Shown one piece after another: positions 8,452 through 17,053 of a stretch of DNA of 64,000 bases (position 1 is the stretch's first letter; each line of letters opens with the position of its first letter). Origin of the DNA: an uncultured Alphaproteobacteria bacterium (lineage in GTDB: Bacteria; Pseudomonadota; Alphaproteobacteria; Rhodobacterales; Rhodobacteraceae). The notes under the pieces are model-generated. The model was not told the DNA's origin. It saw only the letters and a program-made list of their open reading frames with translations, and did not search any database. The DNA lies in contig CACNDI010000001.1 of the NCBI GenBank assembly GCA_902619165.1, positions 170,522 through 234,521 of the forward strand. The letters are read 5' to 3'. The translations under genes were made by a program, and so were the position numbers.

Positions 8452-9693
8452 CTAATTTTCTTTTGAAAACTCCTTTATGATTTCCAAGCATAAATGTGTA
8501 GCTTTTTCCATATCTTGAGCGGAAATCCACTCTAAAGGGCCATGAATGTTTTGCATGCCCGTGAATAGGTTTGGCGTAGGTATACCCAACTCAGTTAACA
8601 ATGATCCGTCTGTGCCACCTCTAATAGCTTTTGAGAAAGGAGCAATATCTAAGTTTTCCATAGCTTTCTTAGCTATCTCAACAGGCCTCATATTCTTCTC
8701 AAGCCAGTAACGCATGTTTCTGTATTGTGGTGTAATTTCGCAGGTAATTTCTGCTCTGGGCTCTGACGCGTTTATCACCTCACATACCTGCTTCAAAAGA
8801 TCACCTTTCTCTTTTAAGCCCGCAAGCTCAAAATCACGTAAAATAAAGCGAAGCGTCATTTCAGAGGACCCTCCAACCATATCAGTAGCATGAATGAAAC
8901 CTTCGTTATCTTCCGTAGTTTCTGGGGTAAGAGTGGTTTGAGGCAAAGTACTAATAAGCTTTGCTGCAATGTGGATAGCATTTACCAACTTATCTTTAGC
9001 TAAACCAGGGTGTATTGATACACCTTTAATTTTGACCTCCGCTTTATCCGCAGAAAAGGTTTCATATTCTAAGTCTCCGATTTTACCTCCATCAAAGGTG
9101 TATGCCGTTTCTACGCCAAGATCAGTGGCCAGTTGTTTTTTTACACCACGACCTATTTCTTCATCTGGGGTAAATGCGACCCTGATGGGACCATGCTTTA
9201 GTTCGGAATTTTGTAACAGGTGATTAATGGCTGTCATTATTATCGAGACACCAGCTTTATCATCAGCTCCAAGTAATGTAGTTCCGGATGCGGTAATGAT
9301 ATCATCACCCTTTTTATCCTTTAGGTATTCAAACTCATTTGGCGAAAGGGTCAACTCCGGGTCATCGGGAAATGTGATGTCTCCCCCATTATAGCCTTTA
9401 ATTAACCTCGGCTTAACACCTGAAGCATTGAATTGTGGTGCTGTATCCACATGCGCTAAAAATCCAACAGATGGTGCTGATATATTTCCGGGCACTGTCG
9501 CTAATACTACTCCATAGTCCGTGAGCTTTACGTCTTCAACTCCTAAAGCAAGAAGCTCTTCCTTCAATAAGTTTAGCATATCAAGCTGTTGATCCGTGCT
9601 CGGCGATTTATTGGAAAGCTCATCACTCTGGCTGTCTATAGCAGTATACCGCATCAACCTTTCTGTTAGCTCGTCTTTAAGTCCATTTTCCAT
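8452..9693 (-). CDS. pepT: Peptidase T (tripeptide aminopeptidase), M20 family
   Basis: A 413-residue zinc metallopeptidase. FLAHVDTAPQF, LLGADDKAGVS, FTPDEEIGRG and the end block GGTDGSLLTELGIPTPNLFTG carry the dinuclear metal ligands and catalytic Glu of PepT. The length equals that of known PepT. It removes N-terminal residues from tripeptides in the cytoplasm. It is the last gene of a three-gene minus-strand operon: PhzF-like protein, ureohydrolase, pepT, with gaps of 12 and 17 bases. The association suggests use of peptide- or amino-acid-derived nitrogen. Confidence 0.92.
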   Translation of the reverse strand: MENGLKDELTERLMRYTAIDSQSDELSNKSPSTDQQLDMLNLLKEELLALGVEDVKLTDYGVVLATVPGNISAPSVGFLAHVDTAPQFNASGVKPRLIKGYNGGDITFPDDPELTLSPNEFEYLKDKKGDDIITASGTTLLGADDKAGVSIIMTAINHLLQNSELKHGPIRVAFTPDEEIGRGVKKQLATDLGVETAYTFDGGKIGDLEYETFSADKAEVKIKGVSIHPGLAKDKLVNAIHIAAKLISTLPQTTLTPETTEDNEGFIHATDMVGGSSEMTLRFILRDFELAGLKEKGDLLKQVCEVINASEPRAEITCEITPQYRNMRYWLEKNMRPVEIAKKAMENLDIAPFSKAIRGGTDGSLLTELGIPTPNLFTGMQNIHGPLEWISAQDMEKATHLCLEIIKEFSKEN

Positions 9694-9710
9694 TAGTACT
9701 CCTAATCTTT

Positions 9711-10523
9711 TTAGCTATTATCACGATAAATACGCGCAATTACTTCCTTCAATAATTTTGCGGCAACCATTGCCGTCAAATTATGAAAATCTCTTTTTGG
9801 ATTGTACTCCACAATATCGGCACCAATCAGCCGTCCCTTAAAACCATTAAGACAATCTATTAACTGTCTCGTAGATAGGCCACCCGGTTCAAAATGAGAA
9901 ACTCCTGGAGCATATGCTGGATCTAAAGCATCGATATCAATACTGCAGTAAACAGGTTTTGAAAAGCTTAATGAACTAAGTTTAGTAAGGTCTTTCATTT
10001 GATATATCTCGACTCCAAATTTTTCTGCCTGTTCACGCTGATGTTTATTTAACGTTCTAATGCCTACTTGAACTAGCCTACTCGCTCTGCCCGCTTCCAT
10101 TATTCTAGCAAAAGGTGATGCATGACTGAGTTTATTACCCAATAAACTATCATAAAGATCTGGATGTGCATCAATATGGAGAATATCTAGGGCATCCCAT
10201 ATATCCAAATGAGCGTCTAGAATGGGCCACGAAACAGAATGATCTCCTCCTAAGGAAACAAGTTTTTGATTTGAAACCAAAACATCTTTTACAAAAGTTT
10301 TAATCTTTTTAAAGTTTTCTACCGCCACCTCACCTGCGAATTCGATATCGCCGAGGTCCTCCCAGATACCTCTTTGATCCAAGTTCAAACCTGATTCGGA
10401 AAACAAATTTGAAGAAGCAGAATACAGTGCCTCTCTAATTAAAAGTGGGGCAGCACTCGACCCTCTCATAAAAGAGGAGTTTATATCGTCAGGAACTCCA
10501 AGTACTTTTATGGCTGGCTTCAT
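9711..10523 (-). CDS. Agmatinase/arginase-family ureohydrolase
   Basis: A 270-residue ureohydrolase with the dinuclear manganese ligands: H95 in SLGGDHSVSWP, D118, H120 and D122 in HIDAHPDLYD, and a later CSIDIDALDPAYAPG pair of aspartates. These are the full set for agmatinase, arginase, guanidinobutyrase and formiminoglutamase. Length and the GVSHFEPGGLSTRQL block are closer to agmatinase (SpeB) than to arginase, but paralogues with other guanidino substrates cannot be excluded. It is sandwiched between pepT and a PhzF-like gene in one operon and lies opposite a kynureninase, so a role in amino-acid breakdown is likely. Confidence 0.87.
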   Translation of the reverse strand: MKPAIKVLGVPDDINSSFMRGSSAAPLLIREALYSASSNLFSESGLNLDQRGIWEDLGDIEFAGEVAVENFKKIKTFVKDVLVSNQKLVSLGGDHSVSWPILDAHLDIWDALDILHIDAHPDLYDSLLGNKLSHASPFARIMEAGRASRLVQVGIRTLNKHQREQAEKFGVEIYQMKDLTKLSSLSFSKPVYCSIDIDALDPAYAPGVSHFEPGGLSTRQLIDCLNGFKGRLIGADIVEYNPKRDFHNLTAMVAAKLLKEVIARIYRDNS

Positions 10524-10535
10524 TGAACTGCCTTA

Positions 10536-11336
10536 TCAATCTTTACTATTTAAGTATATGTTCCCATCTAAGTAGCGCGCCGTATAGCCTCCAATAAATA
10601 CCCGTTCCCCTTTAAGCTCACAAATTAGCGCGCCTCCTCTTTCAGAACATTGATAGGCGTTTAAATTATTCTTTTTTAAAATATCTGCCCAATAAGGAAT
10701 GAGAAGAGTATGAGCCGAGCCAGTTACTGGGTCCTCATCTATTTTGGATTTTGGGTAAAAACATCGTGAAACAAAATCATACTCATTACCCTGAGTACTT
10801 ACAATCAATCCTCTTGCGTCGAGCTCGGATACTTTGCTAATGTTTACGGATATATTTCTAATACTAGCTTCATTATCTAAAATTGCTAAGTAATCGTCAC
10901 GGCCCTTAAACAATTGCTGGATATCAGCCCCTACACTCTCTCTTATAACATTATTAATTTCTTGTTCGATTGGCTTATCAGCGGGGAAATCTAAAAAGAT
11001 TTGCTCGCTTTTTTTAATTGTTTTTAGAAGACCTCTCTGTGCAGAAAAAGTAATCTCTTTTTGATCTCTATCCATATATTCGTCGAACAAAACCCGAGCA
11101 CTTGCCAATGTTGCATGGCCGCACAACCCCATTTCACATTCGGGCGTAAACCACCTAATACCAAAAGGTTTAGTGTTAATGTTTATAAATGCAGTCTCAG
11201 ATAAATTATTTTCAGATGCTATATCCTGCATTACTCTGTCGGATAACCAATTATCAAGGATACAAACAGCTGCAGGATTACCCGAGAATACTTTCTTAGA
11301 AAATGCATCTACCTGGTATATTGGAATAGATTTCAC
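10536..11336 (-). CDS. PhzF-family isomerase/epimerase-like protein
   Basis: A 266-residue protein with the PhzF diaminopimelate-epimerase fold. The N-terminus YQVDAFSKKVFSGNPAAVC, catalytic Glu47 in SENNLSETAF, WFTPECEMGLCGHATLASA and the second-half DPVTGSAHTLLIPYW are the family hallmarks. PhzF in phenazine synthesis isomerises a dihydro-hydroxyanthranilate, but most members have unknown substrates. Because a kynureninase gene, whose usual product is anthranilate or hydroxyanthranilate, lies directly divergent, an anthranilate-related substrate is conceivable, though unproven. First gene of the phzF-ureohydrolase-pepT operon. Confidence 0.87.
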   Translation of the reverse strand: MKSIPIYQVDAFSKKVFSGNPAAVCILDNWLSDRVMQDIASENNLSETAFININTKPFGIRWFTPECEMGLCGHATLASARVLFDEYMDRDQKEITFSAQRGLLKTIKKSEQIFLDFPADKPIEQEINNVIRESVGADIQQLFKGRDDYLAILDNEASIRNISVNISKVSELDARGLIVSTQGNEYDFVSRCFYPKSKIDEDPVTGSAHTLLIPYWADILKKNNLNAYQCSERGGALICELKGERVFIGGYTARYLDGNIYLNSKD

Positions 11337-11461
11337 GATAATAGGATCTTTCTCATTGTAAAATTATAAATCCATAAGTTTACTGTTTCAAATAGATTTC
11401 TCTATCAAAGAATAGTTAGATTTTATATAACAAGTAGATCATAATTTTAACCCCAACTAAC

Positions 11462-12652
11462 ATGAACTCAATATATAGAAAATCACTATTTAATATCCCA
11501 TCAGGTATGATCTATCTGGACGGTAACTCCCTAGGCCCTCCACTGAAAGGCATTGAGTCTATATCAGAAAACGTAATTGCTAAAGAATGGGGTGGAAAGC
11601 TGATAAAAGGTTGGAATGAATCTAATTGGATGGAACAGCCAATAACTGTTGGTAATCAAATCGCTAATATAATCGGTGTGGATAAAGGTTCGATAGTAGC
11701 TGGGGACACTCTTTCCATAAAGACTTACCAAGCTTTGGCAGCAGCAATAAAACTTAATCCCCAAAGAAATATAATACTTACTGATATTGATAATTTTCCT
11801 TCAGACATTTATATAGCTGAAGGCATCGTTGATAGTGTGAACTCAAATTTTGAGCTTAAGAAAGTAAAAAAAAATGAGCTTATATCCTCGCTAAATGAGC
11901 AGGTTAACACCGTATTACTTACCCATGTGGATTATCGGACTGGGGCAATGTTTGAAATAGAAAATATCACTAATAAAGTTCATGAAAATGGATCAACCAT
12001 AATCTGGGACTTAGCACACAGCGCGGGAGCTGTTCCTTTAAATCTTAAAGAGATTAATTGCGATTTTGCTGTCGGGTGTACATACAAGTTTTTAAATGGT
12101 GGGCCAGGTGCACCTGCCTTCATATATGTAAGACCCGACTTGATAGAAAAATGTTACCCAATAATCAGAGGCTGGCTTGGTCATAAGGCACCATTTGATT
12201 TCAATAATACATTTGAGAAATCAGCCTCAATTGAAATGATGCGCGTTGGTACACCTCCTGTTATTCAAATGTCAATCTTAGAAAAATCTTTAGATATTTT
12301 TCGGGGCCTCGACCTTCATAAACTAAGAGAAGAAAGCATAAAGCTGTCAGATTTATTCATTTATATGGTGCAACAAAAATGTTCAGATCTTCATTTAGAG
12401 AGTCCTATAAATTCTTCTGAAAGAGGATCACAGGTGTCTTTTTCTCATCCGTCTGGTTATGCGATAATGCAGGCATTAATAGACAGAAATATAGTTGGAG
12501 ATTTTAGAGCTCCTAATATTATTAGATTTGGTATAACTCCACTCTATATCAATGAAGAAGATATAATCCAAACGGTTATGGTATTGAAGAATATACTGTC
12601 CAATAGACTTTGGGATAACCCAGCATATTTAAATAGAAAAAAAGTAACCTAG
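11462..12652 (+). CDS. kynU: Kynureninase
   Basis: A 396-residue PLP enzyme of aminotransferase fold type I. MIYLDGNSLGPPLKG, IWDLAHSAGAVPLNL and CTYKFLNGGPGAPAF (PLP lysine K209) are diagnostic for kynureninase, which splits L-kynurenine or 3-hydroxykynurenine to (hydroxy)anthranilate and alanine. Near the end, SERGSQVSFSH and the NIIRFGITPLYI block also fit. No tryptophan dioxygenase or kynurenine formamidase is in the window. A LysE exporter begins 22 bases downstream and is probably cotranscribed. A 125-base gap separates it from the divergent PhzF-like gene and should hold both promoters. Confidence 0.9.
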   Translation: MNSIYRKSLFNIPSGMIYLDGNSLGPPLKGIESISENVIAKEWGGKLIKGWNESNWMEQPITVGNQIANIIGVDKGSIVAGDTLSIKTYQALAAAIKLNPQRNIILTDIDNFPSDIYIAEGIVDSVNSNFELKKVKKNELISSLNEQVNTVLLTHVDYRTGAMFEIENITNKVHENGSTIIWDLAHSAGAVPLNLKEINCDFAVGCTYKFLNGGPGAPAFIYVRPDLIEKCYPIIRGWLGHKAPFDFNNTFEKSASIEMMRVGTPPVIQMSILEKSLDIFRGLDLHKLREESIKLSDLFIYMVQQKCSDLHLESPINSSERGSQVSFSHPSGYAIMQALIDRNIVGDFRAPNIIRFGITPLYINEEDIIQTVMVLKNILSNRLWDNPAYLNRKKVT

Positions 12653-12674
12653 CTTTGAGAAACACGTACCTAAA

Positions 12675-13271
12675 ATGATAGCCTTTGCTTTCGCCGTTTT
12701 TTTTATGATTGCTACCCCTGGACCAGCAGTATTAGCGCTGGCAGGAGTGGGTGCAGCATACTCTTTTAACGTTGGTTTAAAGTTTCTTATTGGATTAACG
12801 ATAGGTTATCTGTCAGTTTGGGCTCTCGTTATTACCGGGTTTGCTTCAGTGATTTTTTCTATTCCAATAATGAGAACTATTTTTCTTTTTATTGCATCAG
12901 GATACCTAGTCTATCTCTCACTTAAAATTATGTTTAGAGGCTCTGAAATTGCTTTCGTAAGCCCTCAAAAAGAACCTACACTGGTAGAAGGCATTTTTCT
13001 CCAGTTGGTAAATCCTAAAGCGTATGCCTTTCACTCGATCCTTTTGACTGGTTTTGCGGTCTTTCCAGATAATTTTGTTTTAGAAACAACGTGGAAATTT
13101 ATCGTTATGAACTTAATCTGGATCCCTCTACATGTGGCTTGGTTAGCTTTGGGTTCAACAATAGAAAAAGTAAATTTAAAACCTAGCACACAAAAATATA
13201 TCAACATAATAATGGGTTCTTCATTATTAGTAGTTGCTGTTCTCAGCTTTCTTTCCATGACAAAAATTTGA
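12675..13271 (+). CDS. LysE/RhtB-family amino acid exporter
   Basis: A 198-residue membrane protein with about six hydrophobic segments. The N-terminal ATPGPAVLALAGVGAAYSF and the central LQLVNPKAYAFH are the LysE/RhtB family signatures. Such proteins export amino acids or small zwitterionic compounds by proton exchange across the inner membrane. Its location 22 bases after kynU suggests that it removes a product or excess amino acid of that pathway, which is inference. The substrate is not readable. Confidence 0.88.
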   Translation: MIAFAFAVFFMIATPGPAVLALAGVGAAYSFNVGLKFLIGLTIGYLSVWALVITGFASVIFSIPIMRTIFLFIASGYLVYLSLKIMFRGSEIAFVSPQKEPTLVEGIFLQLVNPKAYAFHSILLTGFAVFPDNFVLETTWKFIVMNLIWIPLHVAWLALGSTIEKVNLKPSTQKYINIIMGSSLLVVAVLSFLSMTKI

Positions 13272-13282
13272 GTTTACAAAGC

Positions 13283-13708
13283 ATGAATAATGAATGGTTG
13301 TACCAAGTAAGAATAAAGCTTTCACAAGACTTAGCGGATGATATAAGGAGTGAGAGCAATTTGGATATATCGAAGAAAATAAATAACATTGCTAGAAAAC
13401 ATCAGACTAGACCCGTGTGTACGCTCGATGGATTTTTAGATTATGTGAAAGAGGCTGAAAGAAATAATATTAAAGATTACCCATTATACCATTGGACTAA
13501 GTCAGTAGTTCAAGATCCGGATAAACAGATTAAACACTCAAAATCATTCGCTTTTTACTTCGGGGATGAACAGATATATGAAAAGGAACTTGCTGTTTCT
13601 CTTTACAATGATTTAGTAGAATTAAATGATGAAAATAAAATTGAGGAGATTAAGATAATTGACTCAAACCCAAAAAATAATCCCCAACCCCCCAAGAATA
13701 AAAACTAA
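13283..13708 (+). CDS. Unknown soluble protein, 141 residues
   Basis: I do not recognise this protein. An in-frame TTG at 13268 overlaps the end of the LysE gene, but the ATG at 13283 (MNNEWLYQVRIKLS) looks more natural. The sequence is charged and soluble: a short helical start, a central CTLDGFLDYVKEAERNNI segment, a tryptophan/tyrosine-rich DYPLYHWTKSVVQDP, and a basic proline-rich end (NPQPPKNKN). It shows no signal peptide and no known catalytic motif. It sits in the kynU-lysE-DMT gene series, 12 bases before the next start, so it is probably cotranscribed. Confidence 0.65.
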   Translation: MNNEWLYQVRIKLSQDLADDIRSESNLDISKKINNIARKHQTRPVCTLDGFLDYVKEAERNNIKDYPLYHWTKSVVQDPDKQIKHSKSFAFYFGDEQIYEKELAVSLYNDLVELNDENKIEEIKIIDSNPKNNPQPPKNKN

Positions 13709-13719
13709 CTTATGAAATA

Positions 13720-14619
13720 TTGGCAGTGAACTTTTTAATATTAATTATCCTCGGACTCGGATGGGGCCTAAGCTTTACACTTGGTAAAATTGCTATAACA
13801 GCTGGTGGAACTCCCATTGGTTTGACCTTCTGGCAAAGTCTTTTTAGTGGCCTCATTCTATTAGCTTATGTATTTTTTAGGCACGGAAAAATTATTATCC
13901 CAAAAATAATGTTTCTTCCTATAGTTATAATTACTTTTCTATCTGTAGTTATCCCCAATATTATCTTTTACGCTTGTGTTGAACACCTTGACGCTGGTGT
14001 ATTATCGATTTCGGTCTCAGTAATTCCCCTCTTTACCTATTTAATTGCCATGGGGCTAAGAATGGATAAGTTTAAGGTAAGAAGAGTGATAGGCCTTATC
14101 ACTGGTTTCTGTGCTCTTCTAATTTTAATACTTCCAGAAAACAGTTTGCCAGATAAAAGAGATATTCCCTGGGTCTTACTCGCTCTTAATTGCGCTCTTT
14201 GTTATGCCCTAGAAAATATCTACATTGATAGGCTAGCCTTACAAAATTTTGGACCTATCCGCTTAGTTTGCGCGGTTTCCTTTGTCTCCGCAACAATCAC
14301 CTTTTTGTTGTCTTTAGTAATGGATCAATTTTTCATACTGCAGCCAACAAATTTATATTTGTTTATCTCAACTTTAGGTCTAGGGTTCATCAGCGCTACT
14401 GCATACTCAATATTTATTTATCTCATTGGAAGAGCAGGATCGGTCTTTTCATCTCAAGTAGGGTATCTTGTGACGTTTTTTGGCGTTGTGTGGGGAATAA
14501 TTGTCCTAGGTGAAAGCCACTCCGTTTTTGTATGGATATCTTTGGCTATGATTATGATAGGGATATTCCTCGTTCAACCCAAAAAAACTAGTGAAAGCTC
14601 CGATTTTGAAAATGTTTAA
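13720..14619 (+). CDS. EamA/DMT-family transporter
   Basis: A 299-residue membrane protein with ten hydrophobic segments arranged as two repeats of five, as in drug/metabolite transporters of the EamA group. The first repeat starts ILIILGLGWGLSFTLGKIA and the second WVLLALNCALCYALENIYI. Such carriers export metabolites, amino acids or nucleotides across the inner membrane. The start is either the TTG at 13720 or the GTG at 13726; neither has a strong ribosome binding site. It is the last gene of the kynU-lysE-unknown-DMT series and converges with an amidohydrolase six bases away. Confidence 0.85.
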   Translation: MAVNFLILIILGLGWGLSFTLGKIAITAGGTPIGLTFWQSLFSGLILLAYVFFRHGKIIIPKIMFLPIVIITFLSVVIPNIIFYACVEHLDAGVLSISVSVIPLFTYLIAMGLRMDKFKVRRVIGLITGFCALLILILPENSLPDKRDIPWVLLALNCALCYALENIYIDRLALQNFGPIRLVCAVSFVSATITFLLSLVMDQFFILQPTNLYLFISTLGLGFISATAYSIFIYLIGRAGSVFSSQVGYLVTFFGVVWGIIVLGESHSVFVWISLAMIMIGIFLVQPKKTSESSDFENV

Positions 14620-14625
14620 ATGCCT

Positions 14626-15666
14626 CTATGGAATACCGTAAACATTACTTGCTGTCTTAAAGAAAAGATTATTCTTATCTGTTTCGCTAAAATCCTTTAC
14701 CAGATTTTTAAAGGAATTCCATAAAACTTGATAGGAAACCGAATACTTATCTACGGGAAAATTGCTTTCAAACATGCATCGTTCTGATCCAAAAAAATCT
14801 ATAGTTGTTAAATAAAATTGTCTCTGAAGTGCCATAAACTGCTCAGAAGAAGGAGGATTTGGGTTTGCTTCAAAACCAAGACCATTTATTGGCATAGCTA
14901 AACCCCCTAATTTAGCAAAGACATTCTTATACTGGGATAATTCCTTTAGATCTTTCTTCCATCTTTCATAAACCTGTTCTTTTATTTTAGCATAATAGCC
15001 GATCCCCAACGGACCACTAAAATGATCTAAAACAATTATAAGATCGGGGTTATTCCTTGCCAAATGGGCAACTTGAAGTAGTTGATGATGATATTGCCAT
15101 GCCTCAAAAATAAGTCCTTTTCCAGATAAAATTTTTAACCCTTCCCCAAATTCTTTCATTAGATACATGTCTTTTGGTGGATTGTGATGTGAATTATTTA
15201 TCAAGTCACTGGGATCCCAACTCCCTGCATGCCGGATACCTTTAAAAAGATTTCCTCCAATCTCGAGATGCCTCTCTAGAACCTCAACCACATCTTTTCC
15301 TAGTAACATGTTAGCGTGACCAATTATTCCTGAAATTGTTGTCTTTTTTCTATTTTCCAGAGAAAATAGCGCTAAGCCCTTTATGTATTCGGTTTCTCCA
15401 ACTGGATTAAAATGCTCATTTTCAGAATTCCAAAAAAACTCTGAACACTCAATGTAAACACTATCTGTAACATTATGTCCTGAACTTGTGTCTGCCCAAA
15501 AATCTTCAAGCATATAGTTATAAAGGCGATGCCGCCTTATATTTGAGGAATCTGCACGGGTTTTTGGCCACAAGTGATGGTGAGGATCAATTATCCTTTG
15601 ATCAGGATCAATTATATCTTCCCTTACTCTTTTAAGCCAATCCAAATCTACAGTATACGCACTCAT
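14626..15666 (-). CDS. Amidohydrolase-family metal hydrolase (PF04909 type)
   Basis: A 346-residue TIM-barrel amidohydrolase. RIIDPHHHLWPKTRA gives the HxH metal site after strand 1, IIVLDHFSGPLG a later His, and FESNFPVDKYSVSY the terminal Asp/Asn region. This pattern belongs to the amidohydrolase-related group that contains 2-pyrone-4,6-dicarboxylate lactonase, ACMSD and fucono-lactonase-like enzymes. The HHLWP form is typical of lactonases. The substrate is unknown. It diverges from a rhodanese-like gene across 49 bases. Confidence 0.83.
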   Translation of the reverse strand: MSAYTVDLDWLKRVREDIIDPDQRIIDPHHHLWPKTRADSSNIRRHRLYNYMLEDFWADTSSGHNVTDSVYIECSEFFWNSENEHFNPVGETEYIKGLALFSLENRKKTTISGIIGHANMLLGKDVVEVLERHLEIGGNLFKGIRHAGSWDPSDLINNSHHNPPKDMYLMKEFGEGLKILSGKGLIFEAWQYHHQLLQVAHLARNNPDLIIVLDHFSGPLGIGYYAKIKEQVYERWKKDLKELSQYKNVFAKLGGLAMPINGLGFEANPNPPSSEQFMALQRQFYLTTIDFFGSERCMFESNFPVDKYSVSYQVLWNSFKNLVKDFSETDKNNLFFKTASNVYGIP

Positions 15667-15715
15667 GAGAATATTCTATGAGTGACAGAAAAATAATAAA
15701 GGATAAAATATAGCA

Positions 15716-16582
15716 ATGGAGAATTATGAAAAAAATATTGTAGATCCCAAGTATGTTTACGAGAAACTGGAAGCTAAAAATTTCAAAGTGATTGATTGCA
15801 CCGTCTACTTTGAACTCAAAAAAGTAGGCGCCTCAACTATACACAGTGGATATGAAGATTATTTAAAACGGCATATCCCTGGTTCGGCTTATTTACATAT
15901 GGTTGATGATCTATCCGAGAAGGATAATCCCATACCTTTTTCAATTGTCTCGCAAGAAAAATTAAATGAAAAACTGTCGAGCATTGGGATAAATAATGAA
16001 GATGAAATTATTCTTTATGGCTCTGGTTTTCACATGGCTATCACAAGAGCGTGGTGGGTGTTAACAATGTCTGGGGCCAATAATGTAAAAATCATGAATG
16101 GCGGGTTAGCCTCATGGCAAAAACAGAATTTTCCCCTATCATCAGGAGAAGAAGTGTTTACGAAAGGAAATTTTCAAGGAGCCCGTACCCAAGAAACGAT
16201 TTTTGATAAAAATAAAATGAAAGAAGCTCTGAAAGATGACGAATTTATTTTTGTAAATGCCCTAACATATAAGCAATTTTGTGGTGGGGGAACACATTAT
16301 GGCAGGCCTGGAAGAATACCAAAAAGCATAAATATTCCTGCTTTAATTTTACTTAATCATGATACTGGTAAATTCATACCTCCATCCGAAATGCATACTA
16401 TGATAAAACCTCTTATTAATACTGATAAGTCAATAGTAAGCTACTGTGGGGGTGGTATTGCGGCCACAACTGTTTTTTTTGTTGCCAAGATTTTCGGTAT
16501 AGAAAAACTCTTTCTATATGATAACTCTCTTCTCGAATGGTCCAACGATCCCACCTGTCCAATGGAGCTAGACCAAGAATAA
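15716..16582 (+). CDS. Two-domain rhodanese (thiosulfate/3-mercaptopyruvate sulfurtransferase-like), copy 1
   Basis: A 288-residue protein of two rhodanese domains. The second domain carries catalytic Cys244 in VSYCGGGIAAT, with RPGRIPKSINIPA before it. The loop CGGGIA differs from the classical rhodanese (CRKGVT) and mercaptopyruvate sulfurtransferase (CGSGVT) loops, so the acceptor or donor may be unusual. The family moves sulfane sulfur from thiosulfate or mercaptopyruvate to cyanide, thiols or proteins. A paralogue with the same loop lies at 23775-24665. It diverges from the amidohydrolase. Confidence 0.85.
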   Translation: MENYEKNIVDPKYVYEKLEAKNFKVIDCTVYFELKKVGASTIHSGYEDYLKRHIPGSAYLHMVDDLSEKDNPIPFSIVSQEKLNEKLSSIGINNEDEIILYGSGFHMAITRAWWVLTMSGANNVKIMNGGLASWQKQNFPLSSGEEVFTKGNFQGARTQETIFDKNKMKEALKDDEFIFVNALTYKQFCGGGTHYGRPGRIPKSINIPALILLNHDTGKFIPPSEMHTMIKPLINTDKSIVSYCGGGIAATTVFFVAKIFGIEKLFLYDNSLLEWSNDPTCPMELDQE

Positions 16583-16655
16583 AAGCTAAAAATCTTTATG
16601 CTTGCCTATTATTTTTTGAGTGCTAACGTTGACGAAAATTTTAAGGAGATATTTC

Positions 16656-17015
16656 ATGTTTTTTTTAGGACTTATCGGGGTATTTGGCGTAATGATGTAT
16701 GCGGCAGTCACAGGTGGAAACCCTGGTGCATTTATAGACCTTCCTTCTCTTGTAGTAGTTGTTGTTGCATCATTCTTTGCTGCACTGGCTATGAGCAAAG
16801 GAAAATTTGATGAAAGAACAATTTCACTTACTGGAGATGCAGCCGTTATAATAGGTTGGCTAGGTTTTCTTATTGGCTTAGTTTTGATGGCTCGAGGTCT
16901 AAATAATCTGTTGGCCGATCAAATGCTTGGGTCTGCTTTTAGCGTAGCTTTTTTGACCGTTTTTTACGGCTACTTTATTAAACTCATTTGCTTAATGTAC
17001 TGTTATTCTAAGTAA
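16656..17015 (+). CDS. Miniature MotA-like membrane protein
   Basis: A protein of 119 residues starting at the ATG preceded by AAGGAG with good spacing. The open frame runs 12 codons further upstream without a better start. Four membrane segments are visible. The first pair contains GGNPGAFIDLPSLVVVVV, very like TM1-TM2 of flagellar MotA (GxxxAFIDxPSLxIV). The last pair, GDAAVIIGWLGFLIGLVLM and LGSAFSVAFLTVFYGYFIK, resembles MotA TM3-TM4, where TFYG is conserved. The ~110-residue cytoplasmic domain that separates these pairs in MotA is absent. No MotB/ExbD-like partner is adjacent. It could be a reduced channel or an independent small membrane protein; function unknown. Confidence 0.72.
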   Translation: MFFLGLIGVFGVMMYAAVTGGNPGAFIDLPSLVVVVVASFFAALAMSKGKFDERTISLTGDAAVIIGWLGFLIGLVLMARGLNNLLADQMLGSAFSVAFLTVFYGYFIKLICLMYCYSK

Positions 17016-17053
17016 ATCCAGAGAAACCGTAAGGATTCTAAAACAGATCATTT

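Noticed and set aside
15669..15678. AGAATATTCT palindrome in the short gap between amidohydrolase and rhodanese genes
   Set aside because: Only 10 bp in AT-rich DNA; no flanking symmetry or second copy, so chance is likely.
16598..16810. A plus-strand frame overlapping the MotA-like gene
   Set aside because: It is in another register, lacks a ribosome binding site, and the MotA-like frame has a proper AAGGAG and family similarity.
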